Shown here: piece by piece, positions 8,336 through 15,465 of the stretch | Position numbering within the stretch: the stretch's first letter is position 1 | Layout: each line of letters begins with the position of its first letter | Origin: an uncultured Clostridia bacterium | Lineage (GTDB): Bacteria; Bacillota; Clostridia; JAAYHZ01 | Assembly (NCBI GenBank): GCA_937894465.1 | Contig: CALCRE010000089.1 | Span: forward strand, 1 to 19,944 | Direction of reading: 5' to 3' | DNA: 19,944 nt | Made by a program: the position numbers and the translations under genes | The notes under the pieces: generated by a model | Database searches by the model: none | What the model was told of the DNA's origin: nothing | Seen by the model: the letters and a program-made list of their open reading frames with translations, nothing else

Positions 8336-9325
8336 ATGGGTGAACCTAATCAGATCAGCAGGTTGGATGAGTTGCGCATAAAGGAAGGGGTCGCAGGACT
8401 ACGGGACAATGTACAAAAACTTAGCACGAGTAATCCGACCCAAGCCGCTCGCCTTCTCAATGACCCCGAACTTCGGTTTGCCACATTGTATCTTTTGGAA
8501 AATCAATTGATTCAATCGGAAGTATACAAACATTTGAATATACGAAACAAGAACGCTTTGAAGCTCATCCGTTTATTAAGGAAAAAAGATTTTTCCCAGG
8601 TGGAGGATTTGTTACCGGGTTACCGTCAAGCGGTTCAATCGTGTTTAAAATGGATGTTGGAATCCGGGTATTCGGATGACGGCTTGGATGATGAGTTCGA
8701 TGAGATCCTGGACGATTGTGCTATTCTCGCAGTTCAAGTCTTCCATGATGAATCGGTGGTGACCTTGTTGGTGGAGTTGATCTTCAACCGCAATCGTCAG
8801 AAAAGATACATTTACGATTTGATATGGACTTTTTTTGAAATACATAATCCAAAAAATCTCTTGTTGATTGTAGAAAGACTCCGATCAAGCAATCCGAGGG
8901 ATGTAAAGTTGGCTATGAAGCTTTTGGCTTTCATACCCATCATGAAAGATGCAGGCTCGGTCAACCGTAACCGTTTGTATATGGAATGCGTCAGTTGGAT
9001 CAAGGAGAATGCAGAATACTTGGAATATACCGGTGAAACATTCCAGCAAGCCAATTCGCCTATACCATATAACGTCTCTTATGAATCGAAGTATCTACAT
9101 AAAGCCAAAAAGGACAATGAAGCCTTTAAAAAGGATTCGTTGGAAGGGGATCAGGCCAATGCAGTGGATGCATTTTTACGATTGAACGAGAAGGCGAAAG
9201 AAGTTTTAAGTGATTATTCCAATGTCTTGTATGAAAAGGATCAAAAGGCTTGGAAGGAATGGATCAAGTCTCCTTTGGATGAGCAAATCAAAATTGCAAG
9301 CAGAAGAAGGGGGCGATATGTATGA
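8336..9325 (+). CDS. Uncharacterised helical protein coupled to the spore transglutaminase
   Basis: Not recognised. The product is 329 residues from the ATG at 8336, which has AGGGGG 10 nt upstream; the ATG at 8327 is only one base from that site. It has no signal peptide or membrane segment. The protein appears almost entirely helical, with amphipathic repeats of about 35-40 residues from 30 to 230 ('LLNDPELRFATLYLLENQ', 'ILDDCAILAVQVFHDESV', 'NPKNLLLIVERLRSSNPRD'), resembling a HEAT/ARM-like solenoid. The C-terminal 90 residues are rich in Lys and Glu and end in RRRGRY. The gene overlaps tgl by 4 bp (ATGA) with an AGAAGGGGG ribosome site just before the junction, so the two products are likely made together. 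A substrate, scaffold or localisation factor for Tgl is possible, but this rests on context only. Confidence 0.75.
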   Translation: MGEPNQISRLDELRIKEGVAGLRDNVQKLSTSNPTQAARLLNDPELRFATLYLLENQLIQSEVYKHLNIRNKNALKLIRLLRKKDFSQVEDLLPGYRQAVQSCLKWMLESGYSDDGLDDEFDEILDDCAILAVQVFHDESVVTLLVELIFNRNRQKRYIYDLIWTFFEIHNPKNLLLIVERLRSSNPRDVKLAMKLLAFIPIMKDAGSVNRNRLYMECVSWIKENAEYLEYTGETFQQANSPIPYNVSYESKYLHKAKKDNEAFKKDSLEGDQANAVDAFLRLNEKAKEVLSDYSNVLYEKDQKAWKEWIKSPLDEQIKIASRRRGRYV

Positions 9326-10083
9326 TCTATATCGGAGGAAAACAAGCAGGTAAAGAAGCGGTGCTCGGTAAATTGCCCGATGACCGCATACAAAATATTA
9401 CAGCCGAGATCATGGCGGACAGTACCCAAACATATTCATTCCGCTCCATGGATGAGTTGAAGTTTGAGCTTTCCGTAAGAAGTGCCATTGTGAAAGCATC
9501 AAAGGATCTGAACGGCAACAATTTTTCTTTTGCAGTGTTCAGAAGGTCCAGATGTAACCCGGCTTTTTGGAATCGTGAGCCGGACGGAGGATTCCGATTA
9601 AAAAGCGGAGTAAAACCAAATGAAGCCATTAAGAACATTTATGATCAAAGTCGTCTGTATGCAACGGAATGCTCTACAGCTATCGTCATTGTCTTTTACA
9701 AAGCTTTAGCGGATGTTTTACCGGGTCCTTTGTTTGATGCCTTGTTCCCGAATACCTATTTGATGAATTGGCAGTCATTGGATCCTGATTTGGGTTTAAG
9801 AACGCTGCATGAGCCTGAAAAATATATGCCGGGAAACTGCAGATATTTTAAAAACCCGGATGTCAATCCTTTGACGCCGGAATGGCAAGGTGAAAATGCA
9901 ATTGATTTTGGTGACGGTTTGTATTACGGTCACGGTATGGGTATACGAAATGCAGAACAAATCATTCATGCCCTGAACCAAAACAGGAAAAGAAATGCCG
10001 ATAAATCCGCTTATTTAATGGACTCTTCCACCAGGTTGAATTTTAGCCGTTTATATACCGCATATGCCAGATATCAGCCGTAA
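9322..10083 (+). CDS. tgl: Protein-glutamine gamma-glutamyltransferase, spore coat (Tgl)
   Basis: A transglutaminase that forms epsilon-(gamma-glutamyl)lysine cross-links between spore coat proteins. The 253 residues are close to the 245 of the Bacillus subtilis enzyme. Landmarks match that family in order: 'SMDELKFELSVRSAIVKASK' near residue 42, the nucleophile in YATECSTAIVIV (Cys117), 'NCRYFKNPDVNPLTPEWQGEN' with Glu191, and YYGHGMGI with His204, followed by the conserved 'KSAYLMDSSTRLN'. The spacing fits the Cys116/Glu187/His200 catalytic set of the B. subtilis enzyme, so it should be active. It starts in the stop of the upstream helical-protein gene. In Bacillus, Tgl acts late in sporulation in the mother cell. 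The stop codon is part of a 9-bp hairpin stem. Confidence 0.93.
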   Translation: MIYIGGKQAGKEAVLGKLPDDRIQNITAEIMADSTQTYSFRSMDELKFELSVRSAIVKASKDLNGNNFSFAVFRRSRCNPAFWNREPDGGFRLKSGVKPNEAIKNIYDQSRLYATECSTAIVIVFYKALADVLPGPLFDALFPNTYLMNWQSLDPDLGLRTLHEPEKYMPGNCRYFKNPDVNPLTPEWQGENAIDFGDGLYYGHGMGIRNAEQIIHALNQNRKRNADKSAYLMDSSTRLNFSRLYTAYARYQP

Positions 10084-10103
10084 AGGGTGCTCGTCACCCT
10101 TTA
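10081..10103. terminator. Hairpin between convergent tgl and hydrogenase genes
   Basis: TAAAGGGTG (10081-10089) pairs perfectly with CACCCTTTA (10095-10103) around a CTCGT loop. The left arm begins with the tgl stop codon. It stands between two converging genes and could serve both, but neither side has a proper T-tract, so termination strength is uncertain. Confidence 0.5.
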
Positions 10104-10107
10104 CGAC

Positions 10108-11358
10108 TTAAAATTTGCGTACAAACATATGATCTTTTTCCAACAATGAGTCAATGGTGTCAAATCCGATTCGGTGTAACAAATCAATAACATGGGGATT
10201 TTCCGCCGGTGTTTCATAAAGGGCTGAATCTCCGTATCCATTGACATTATCCCTGCCTTCTTCTTTATCCAAAATGGCTTTAGGGCCGCCTACACAACCG
10301 CCTTTACAACCCATTCCTTCGATGAAGTTAGCACGTATCTTTCCTTGGAGTAAGTCGTTTAACAGCTTTTTGCATTCGACGGTTCCGTTCCCTTGTGTGG
10401 CCTTTAACGGGATCTTCCGATCCGGTTTTAATTTATTCAATGTGGTTTCGATGGCTTGGCTGACGCCTTCCGTCCTTGCATAAATGCGTCCGGCTTTGGA
10501 GGAATGCTCCTTTTGATCCTCCGGCAGTAAAGCAGGGTTAATACCGGCCACATCAAACAAGTCCTTAACTTCTTTGAACGTCAATACATAGTCTGTGGCG
10601 TCTTTGATGTCCGGTTCCCTGGCTTCGGCCTTTTTTGCCACACATGGCCCTATGAACACCGTAATGGCATCGGGTTGAATTTTTTTAACGGATCTTCCGC
10701 AAGCCACCATTGGTGAAACGGAAGGAGGCATATGCGGAATCAATTCGGTGTATACCTTTTTGATCATGGCAATCCATATGGGGCAACAACAACTGGTTAA
10801 CAAGAAATCATCTTCGGTGTGAATGTATCGGTCAAATTCCAAGGCTTCCTTTAATGTCAATATGTCTGCAAACAATGCAACCTCAATCATACCGGCGAAA
10901 CCTAATTTCTTAAATGCAGTGCGTAGCTTACCGGGGGTAACTTCCTCGGAAAACTGTCCTATGAAAGCCGGTGCAATCAAGGCATACACCGGAGTTTCTT
11001 TTTTATATAGGGTTTGAAACAAGGGGATGATATCTTTTCGATCTGTTAAGTTTTTGTATTTGCATTGATCGATGCAATCGCTGCATCCAGTACAGTCTTT
11101 ATTGGAAATAATCATGTTTCCATTCTCGTCTTGGCAAATTGCGTCAAAAAAGCAGACATCTTCACATTTTTGTTTTTCCTCGTCACTGCAGCCGCATGTG
11201 CCGGTGTTAAAAACAGGAGAGCATTTGTCCGGGTTCAGCAAACAGTCCAAGGAACCGGGATCAGCATTAAAAGGTCTTTCTTTATTTAATTCACCATTTA
11301 ATCGGCCTGTTGCAGCGGCTTGTACCACCCGGTCATATAAGGAATAAAAATCATCCAT
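10108..11358 (-). CDS. [FeFe]-hydrogenase-like iron-sulfur protein (group B-like)
   Basis: A 416-residue iron-only hydrogenase family protein. The ATG at 11358 is chosen because AAGGAG lies 9 nt upstream; an earlier ATG at 11391 would sit almost at the predicted transcription start. The N-terminal 105 residues are cysteine-rich, ending in a ferredoxin-like set (CEDVCFFDAIC...CTGCSDCIDQC) that should bind [4Fe-4S] clusters. H-cluster motifs are TSCCCPIW (188-195, one Cys more than the canonical TSCCPxW), IGPCVAKK (236-243) and EGMGCKGGCVGG (347-358, Cys351 and Cys355). These variants match what I recall of the poorly characterised group B rather than the bifurcating or monomeric group A enzymes. 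The protein probably reacts with H2/protons using ferredoxin, or is sensory. Maturases and partner subunits are not in the window. Confidence 0.85.
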   Translation of the reverse strand: MDDFYSLYDRVVQAAATGRLNGELNKERPFNADPGSLDCLLNPDKCSPVFNTGTCGCSDEEKQKCEDVCFFDAICQDENGNMIISNKDCTGCSDCIDQCKYKNLTDRKDIIPLFQTLYKKETPVYALIAPAFIGQFSEEVTPGKLRTAFKKLGFAGMIEVALFADILTLKEALEFDRYIHTEDDFLLTSCCCPIWIAMIKKVYTELIPHMPPSVSPMVACGRSVKKIQPDAITVFIGPCVAKKAEAREPDIKDATDYVLTFKEVKDLFDVAGINPALLPEDQKEHSSKAGRIYARTEGVSQAIETTLNKLKPDRKIPLKATQGNGTVECKKLLNDLLQGKIRANFIEGMGCKGGCVGGPKAILDKEEGRDNVNGYGDSALYETPAENPHVIDLLHRIGFDTIDSLLEKDHMFVRKF

Positions 11359-11400
11359 AAACAAGTTCTCCTTCTTTATATCCATTTTCATTGTGCTCTC

Positions 11401-11409
11401 ATTATAGCA
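11401..11409 (-). promoter_or_regulatory. Extended -10 promoter of the hydrogenase-like gene
   Basis: The minus strand reads TGCTATAAT, a consensus TATAAT with an upstream TG. There is no good -35, as expected for extended -10 promoters. The start site would fall near 11394, supporting translation from the ATG at 11358 rather than 11391. Confidence 0.6.
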
Positions 11410-11454
11410 TATCCGGTTAAAGCTTTTTAATGATGAAACTGTTTATTAACATAG

Positions 11455-11618
11455 CGTTATATGCCTCGAATCCAGGAGATTTTAGATTACTGTCTTACAC
11501 CACGTACCAGAGAACAACTGGCAAGTAGATTCGGTTAACTCCGCTGATTGATGACTGTAGAATCAAAATGACGCTTCCGGATAAACCAAGGAGCAAGTTT
11601 AAAAAAACAGGAAATTAG
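11455..11618 (+). pseudogene. Decayed C-terminal fragment of an AlbA_2/RecG-like ATP-binding protein
   Basis: This stretch looks empty but translates in two joined frames to family-like sequence. From 11461 one frame reads IQEILDYCLTPRTREQLAS then RFG and a stop (TAA at 11536-11538). Starting at 11535 in another frame comes LTPLIDDCRIKMTLPDKPRS then KFKKTGN and TAG (11616-11618). Together these resemble the C-terminal winged-helix tail of COG2865-type proteins, which end in '...LKPLIEEGKLKMTIPDKP.SK.QKY'. The junction lacks about a dozen residues usually present, so both a deletion and a frameshift are implied. No upstream part of the gene is visible; the hydrogenase promoter lies immediately to the left. 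The family assignment is from memory of the motif. Confidence 0.5.
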
Positions 11619-11651
11619 GTTATGTGTATGGGGACCTAGCTTCCTGTTTTT
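11603..11651. terminator. Long AT-flanked hairpin, probable bidirectional terminator
   Basis: AAAAACAGGAA (11603-11613) pairs perfectly with TTCCTGTTTTT (11641-11651). An inner stem TAGGT/ACCTA (11616-11620 with 11634-11638) closes a 13-nt loop. Both strands end in T-runs. It overlaps the end of the pseudogene and may be that gene's original terminator. It also insulates serpin 1 from upstream transcription. Confidence 0.6.
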
Positions 11652-11702
11652 ATGAATCTATCTTTTTCGGAAGTCTTATATCAAAAAATATTGATCAAGA
11701 AT

Positions 11703-11730
11703 TGGAACTTTTTTATCCAAGCATCGTCTA
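11703..11730 (+). promoter_or_regulatory. ECF-sigma-type promoter of serpin 1
   Basis: TGGAAC (11703-11708), 16 bp, CGTCTA (11725-11730). This is the GAAC/CGTC pattern of ECF sigma factors such as Bacillus SigW, SigM and SigV. The predicted start near 11737 leaves a leader of about 34 nt to the ATG at 11771. The element and the following CTATTTATAG are shared with serpin 2. Confidence 0.6.
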
Positions 11731-11770
11731 ACTATTTATAGTGAAAAGAAATTTAAAGAGGGTGAGATAT

Positions 11771-12997
11771 ATGGCAACAGCAATAAAAATGATCAGCTTG
11801 TTTGTAGGCGTCATCATGTTAATGACATTTATGACCGGGTGTACCGAGCAAAAAGTGACGGCCGGAGTGATAGCTGAAAAACAAGATCAAGTCATTGAAC
11901 GAAATAACGAGTTTGCATGGGAGATGTTCAAACTTTTAAATAAAGAGGATGCAGATGAGAATGTATTCATATCTCCTTTGAGCATTTCTACTGCGCTGAC
12001 CATGACCTTAAACGGAGCAAACAGTTCTACGGAAGAGGCTATTAAAAAAGCATTATTCTATGAAGGCTTGGATATGTCGGCGATCAACTCCGGCAACAAG
12101 TATTTGGCAGAACGCTTAACAAGCATAGATAAGAATATAACATTGAATATTTCAAACTCTATTTGGGTGAGAGATGAGTTTCCGGTTAAGAAATCATTTA
12201 TGGATGTGAACCGGGATATGTTTGAAGCCCAAGTGGAAAATATCGATTTTACCAAGACGGATGCCGCCGGCAAGATTAACAGGTGGATAAAAGATGCTAC
12301 GGAAGGTATGATTGAAAAAATGATCGATCCTCCTATTCCGGATAATATGATCATGTACCTGATTAACGCCATCTATTTTAAAGGTGACTGGACAAAACCT
12401 TTTGATCCGAAAATGACCTTCCCGGGACAATTTAACGGGAAAGACGGGAAAATCAGTGACGTGGAATACATGACCAAGTCCGAAGGCATGGAGTACTATG
12501 AAAACAACGGTATGAAGGCTGTCAGATTACCTTACGGAAAAGACAAGTCTGCATCCATGGTTTTAATCCTGCCGGATGAATCCGTTGACATTGACACATT
12601 CATTGGAGAATTGGACTTGGATACATGGAATGAAATTAAATCCGGATTACAACAACAAAGTGAAGTGAGGCTTAAAATGCCGAAGTTTAAAATGGAATAT
12701 GGTATTAAGGAATTAAAATCATCACTTGTTGATTTGGGAATGGGTGAAGCTTTCACCAACCAGGCCGATTTTACCGGAATCAGTGATACCGGAGTTGCTA
12801 TTGACACGGTGATGCACAAGGCTGTAATTGATGTACATGAAAAAGGTTCTGAAGCTGCAGCCGTTACTGTAGTCGGCATAAGGACCACATCCTTTATGCT
12901 GGATATGCCTGAATTTATCGCAGATCGTCCCTTTGTATTTGTTATTGCGGACGACGTGGATCAAAGCATTTTATTTATGGGTAAAATGATTCAATAA
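11771..12997 (+). CDS. Lipoprotein serpin 1 (serine protease inhibitor)
   Basis: A 408-residue serpin exported as a lipoprotein: the hydrophobic signal ends in MTGC with the lipidated Cys at residue 24. The ATG at 11771 follows AGAGGGTGA; a GTG at 11741 would lie next to the predicted transcription start. Serpin landmarks are ISPLSISTALTMTLNGA (near 65), YLINAIYFKGDWTKPF (about 195-210), the hinge EKGSEAAAVT (357-366) with small residues as in inhibitory serpins, and FIADRPFVFVI near the end. Counting 17 residues from the hinge Glu gives Thr373-Ser374 as the likely P1-P1' bond; Arg371 and Phe375 are nearby alternatives because the loop is about three residues longer than in alpha-1-antitrypsin. 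It should trap target proteases at the cell surface as a suicide substrate. It is clearly a paralogue of the serpin at 15967. Transcription ends at the hairpin at 13076. Confidence 0.93.
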   Translation: MATAIKMISLFVGVIMLMTFMTGCTEQKVTAGVIAEKQDQVIERNNEFAWEMFKLLNKEDADENVFISPLSISTALTMTLNGANSSTEEAIKKALFYEGLDMSAINSGNKYLAERLTSIDKNITLNISNSIWVRDEFPVKKSFMDVNRDMFEAQVENIDFTKTDAAGKINRWIKDATEGMIEKMIDPPIPDNMIMYLINAIYFKGDWTKPFDPKMTFPGQFNGKDGKISDVEYMTKSEGMEYYENNGMKAVRLPYGKDKSASMVLILPDESVDIDTFIGELDLDTWNEIKSGLQQQSEVRLKMPKFKMEYGIKELKSSLVDLGMGEAFTNQADFTGISDTGVAIDTVMHKAVIDVHEKGSEAAAVTVVGIRTTSFMLDMPEFIADRPFVFVIADDVDQSILFMGKMIQ

Positions 12998-13075
12998 CCA
13001 CTACCACATCCACTAGTGCTACTAGTGAACTTCCATCTTCTATATTTTTAAAGGCAGGAACAAATCGTTCCAAGC

Positions 13076-13107
13076 AAAGAGAGTGTTACCACGACACTCT
13101 CTTTTTC
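13076..13107 (+). terminator. Intrinsic terminator of serpin 1
   Basis: AAAGAGAGTGT (13076-13086), 7-nt loop, ACACTCTCTTT (13094-13104) merging into a T-run. Perfect 11-bp stem. It may also end the minus-strand gene at 13161, though the T-run on that side is poor. A smaller hairpin, CACTAG/CTAGTG (13011-13027), lies just after the serpin stop. Confidence 0.8.
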
Positions 13108-13160
13108 TAGTCTGTATTTTTTATTTCCTTATAACAGTATATATCGATTGATCTTCTATT

Positions 13161-13802
13161 CTAGATCTTCAGGATCATTCTCTTTTTTATGTCATAGTCT
13201 TCTTGAGTGATTATCCCGGCATCTAACAACTTCTTTAGTTCTACAAGCTCCTTGGCATAATCTAAGGCAGGTGAGGTTTGCTTGGGATCAGCATTTCCAA
13301 GAGGTTCGACTTTTCTTGCAATCGCGCTATTCGTTCTGCTTGTCCACTCTTTTTGACCGTATACAATGAAGGTGTATTTATTATTTGCTATATCCAATAC
13401 GGAATACTGACCTGAAATGCCAAAATTAGCACCGATCTGAGCTTCTTTAAGCTGATTGAGGGGTAAATCCAAAGCCATTTTGCCACCGATATTTAATGCA
13501 TGTGATATGAATGCCAAGCGTTTATTGGTAAGTAACAAGTGGCCTCCCACTGCATTCAACATGGATTTTTTGAAATTAGCCACACCCATTCTTACTGGAT
13601 ATTCATTATAATCCAAAAGAATTCCATATACATATATCCCTTTATAGTTGTCAGGTTTGGCACCACTGTTAAATAACCCGGACGAATAATTCTCTTCCTT
13701 CAAATCTGTAAAAATTATGTAACTGACACAATACTCGCAAGCTCTTTTTGCCGGATTATACGGCCCATTGCAATTAGGACACTTCAACGCTTGTATCTTC
13801 AT
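13161..13802 (-). CDS. Zinc-ribbon / GRAM-like / SHOCT domain protein
   Basis: A 213-residue cytoplasmic protein of unknown function with three recognisable parts. Residues 8-25 form a zinc ribbon (CPNCNGPYNPAKRACEYC, two CxxC pairs). Residues about 85-150 contain 'GGHLLLTNKRLAFISHA' and 'LPLNQLKEAQIG', the pattern of PH/GRAM-like domains that bind lipids or partner proteins. The last 25 or so residues (ELVELKKLLDAGIITQEDYD) are a SHOCT motif, a short C-terminal module usually involved in oligomerisation. No ribosome binding site precedes the ATG at 13802, and a near-consensus -10 overlaps that codon, so the true start may be further in (for example TTG at codon 6). It stands alone between two strong hairpins with similar sequence. 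Confidence 0.8.
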   Translation of the reverse strand: MKIQALKCPNCNGPYNPAKRACEYCVSYIIFTDLKEENYSSGLFNSGAKPDNYKGIYVYGILLDYNEYPVRMGVANFKKSMLNAVGGHLLLTNKRLAFISHALNIGGKMALDLPLNQLKEAQIGANFGISGQYSVLDIANNKYTFIVYGQKEWTSRTNSAIARKVEPLGNADPKQTSPALDYAKELVELKKLLDAGIITQEDYDIKKRMILKI

Positions 13803-13829
13803 TATAACTATGGTGGATTTTTATATCAA
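13801..13829 (-). promoter_or_regulatory. Near-consensus sigma-A promoter overlapping the start codon
   Basis: The minus strand reads TTGATA (13824-13829), 17 bp, TATAAT (13801-13806). The last two bases of the -10 are the first two of the annotated ATG. Transcription would start about 6-7 nt inside the reading frame, which suggests an internal or leaderless start, or a second unseen promoter. Confidence 0.45.
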
Positions 13830-13911
13830 TAACACACCACGATAAATTCCAAGCTTTCATAGCTGAAATGGGATGGTGAGGGATGCAAGAGGTTGAAAGA
13901 AAGATAACAAC

Positions 13912-13953
13912 CCAAAGAAAAAGAGTGTCTTTCGCAACACTCTTTTTCTTTGG
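13912..13953 (-). terminator. Strong hairpin ending the metal operon
   Basis: CCAAAGAAAAAGAGTGT (13912-13928) pairs perfectly over 17 bp with 13937-13953 around an 8-nt loop. It lies 48 bp past the stop of the second HMA gene. The T-run is inside the 3' arm, so it works in either orientation. Its core (AAGAGTGT/ACACTCTT) resembles that of the terminator at 13076. Confidence 0.75.
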
Positions 13954-14000
13954 ATTTACTCTATTTAAACATCCGGCTGCGCCCGATGCTGTTTTTTTTC

Positions 14001-14216
14001 TTATACTTCCGAAAGGATATTGAAGCCTAGCTTTTCAGTCCTGTTTCTCAATTCGTCGGCTTTCACCATGATTCCGTCGAACTCCACTCTTAACTTAGAG
14101 GAATTGTACTGAACATCTGCCTGTTTCACACCTGCCGTTCTTCCTAAGGCTGTTCCGACACTTCCGATACAGCTGGGACAGGATTTTGTCTCTAATAAAT
14201 ATGTCTTGTTTGCCAT
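14001..14216 (-). CDS. Heavy-metal-associated (HMA) domain protein, CopZ-like
   Basis: A 71-residue single HMA domain (ferredoxin-like beta-alpha-beta-beta-alpha-beta) with the metal-binding CxxC as Cys13-Pro-Ser-Cys16. The family binds Cu(I) or other soft metals and passes them to P-type ATPases or stores them. The usual Met before the first Cys is absent (KSCPSC). GAGGAGGT lies 9 nt before the ATG. It is the last gene of the minus-strand metal operon, 81 bp after the signal peptidase gene. That gap is AT-rich and could hold its own weak promoter. It is a paralogue of the HMA protein at 15466, with which it shares NKTY, the CPSC site and NSSK. The partner ATPase is not in the window. Confidence 0.88.
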   Translation of the reverse strand: MANKTYLLETKSCPSCIGSVGTALGRTAGVKQADVQYNSSKLRVEFDGIMVKADELRNRTEKLGFNILSEV

Positions 14217-14297
14217 ATACCTTCGACCTCCTCATCTTTATCAATTGAATATAATATAGCATGCATATGTTAATGTAGTTTTAACCGTAGTTTAAAT

Positions 14298-14795
14298 TTA
14301 TTTAACTTTATTGAACTTTGCTGAGCCTTGTTTAGTTATTCCTAGTATGTACTTTCGGAGAATGGTTTTGTTTTTCCAGTGACGGCTGTCATTGGATTGT
14401 GCCCTGTTGTCTCCTAATACAAAGTATTCATCGAGGGGTACTTGATAGTTTCCGGCGGGCCCTCCCGGGTACTTTACATAGGGCTCATCAAGTTTTTTTC
14501 CGTTAACAATTACATCACCGCTTTTATGCATTTTAATCGAGTCGCCCGGTAATCCGATCACTCTTTTAATTAGCGTTTTACCGATTTCTTGGGAGTGAAA
14601 GACGATGATGTCCCCTCGATGGATCTTATTAAATCCGTGGATCCTGTATGTCAACACCCTTTTGTTGGGGGCAAGGGTAGGGATCATCGAGTTGGAGGAA
14701 ACCAGTGTTACGTAAAGTACAAATCTTCTGATCATATATGTTGCTGCAACTGCGATGAATAATACCTTGCCTGTTTGTATCAAAAGTTCTCGCAT
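14298..14795 (-). CDS. Type I signal peptidase (SipS/LepB family)
   Basis: A 165-residue membrane-anchored signal peptidase that removes signal peptides from exported proteins. It has one N-terminal membrane helix (about 8-22), typical of Gram-positive Sip enzymes. The catalytic serine is Ser36 in SNSMIPTL and the general base is Lys77 in TLIKRVIGLPGD. Box E reads VLGDNRAQSNDSRHW (126-140). At this length it is a compact, complete enzyme. AGGGGG lies 8 nt before the ATG. The gene follows the DUF6448 gene by only 29 bp, so it is probably cotranscribed with that exported protein. Bacteria often carry several Sip paralogues, and this may be a dedicated copy. Confidence 0.92.
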   Translation of the reverse strand: MRELLIQTGKVLFIAVAATYMIRRFVLYVTLVSSNSMIPTLAPNKRVLTYRIHGFNKIHRGDIIVFHSQEIGKTLIKRVIGLPGDSIKMHKSGDVIVNGKKLDEPYVKYPGGPAGNYQVPLDEYFVLGDNRAQSNDSRHWKNKTILRKYILGITKQGSAKFNKVK

Positions 14796-14824
14796 ACCGG
14801 TTTCCCCCTTCCTCCCATATATTC

Positions 14825-15418
14825 TTAATGAGCGTGCCCGTGTCCGTGCTCACCGTGATCGTGTTCTTCGCCTTCTGCCAGCTTGAAGAAGCTTACATAG
14901 GCTTGAACATATGCACGGGCTGCATCAAGGTCGTTCATGTCATAGTTTTTTAGTGCCATTGCCTTTTGAAATTTCTCCTCGAGTGCATGGAGTTCTTCAT
15001 GAGTTACCATATTCTTCAAAGGAGAAAGGTTACCTATTTCAATACTCTTGTCTGCTGCCGCCACCTTCTCGTCAATGGGTGTCCCTTTAGGTTTTAATCC
15101 TTCATATGGAGCGCCTTCTCCCGCCCGGTGGATTCTTACCAAGCTTTCCAAGAAGAATCGGTCGGCAAGCTCTTTTGCATCCGGGCTGAGGGCTCTGACC
15201 TTTTGACTCAAATTGAATATCTCTGATAGTTCATCCTCATATTCCTCCATGATCCATTTAGCTGCATAATTGATGTTTCCGGTTTCAAGGGTTGTCACAC
15301 CGTCTTTTGCGGTGGGGCCATCCATGGTATTGCAATGTGCACTGGCTTTTGCCGGGGTCAACGTCAAACCGAGTGTAACCGTCAATAGAATTCCTAAGAT
15401 ATAAGCAATTGTTGTCAT
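14825..15418 (-). CDS. DUF6448-type secreted His-rich protein, putative metal binding
   Basis: A 197-residue exported protein. A hydrophobic signal (1-27, with no basic residue in the n-region) ends in AKASA, followed directly by HCNTMDGPTAKDG, the N-terminal signature I associate with DUF6448. The conserved stretch FFLESLVRIHRAGEGAPYEG lies at 89-108. The C-terminus is HDHGEHGHGHAH, with six His in the last 12 residues, a classic metal-binding tail. If signal peptidase cuts after Ala27, the mature protein begins with His-Cys. Function is unknown; a helical periplasm-like or extracytoplasmic metal binder is inferred from the His-rich tail and the HMA genes on both sides. AAAGGAGG precedes the ATG. 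It is the second gene of the operon. Confidence 0.82.
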   Translation of the reverse strand: MTTIAYILGILLTVTLGLTLTPAKASAHCNTMDGPTAKDGVTTLETGNINYAAKWIMEEYEDELSEIFNLSQKVRALSPDAKELADRFFLESLVRIHRAGEGAPYEGLKPKGTPIDEKVAAADKSIEIGNLSPLKNMVTHEELHALEEKFQKAMALKNYDMNDLDAARAYVQAYVSFFKLAEGEEHDHGEHGHGHAH

Positions 15419-15465
15419 ATTAGTAGCCTCCTTTTTCTTTACTCATATTTTTTAACCTTTTTTCA

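Noticed and set aside
12058..12964. Minus-strand frames within serpin 1 (and likewise 16707-17114 in serpin 2)
   Set aside because: Shadow frames in the same relative position in both paralogues, explained by the conserved serpin coding sequence.
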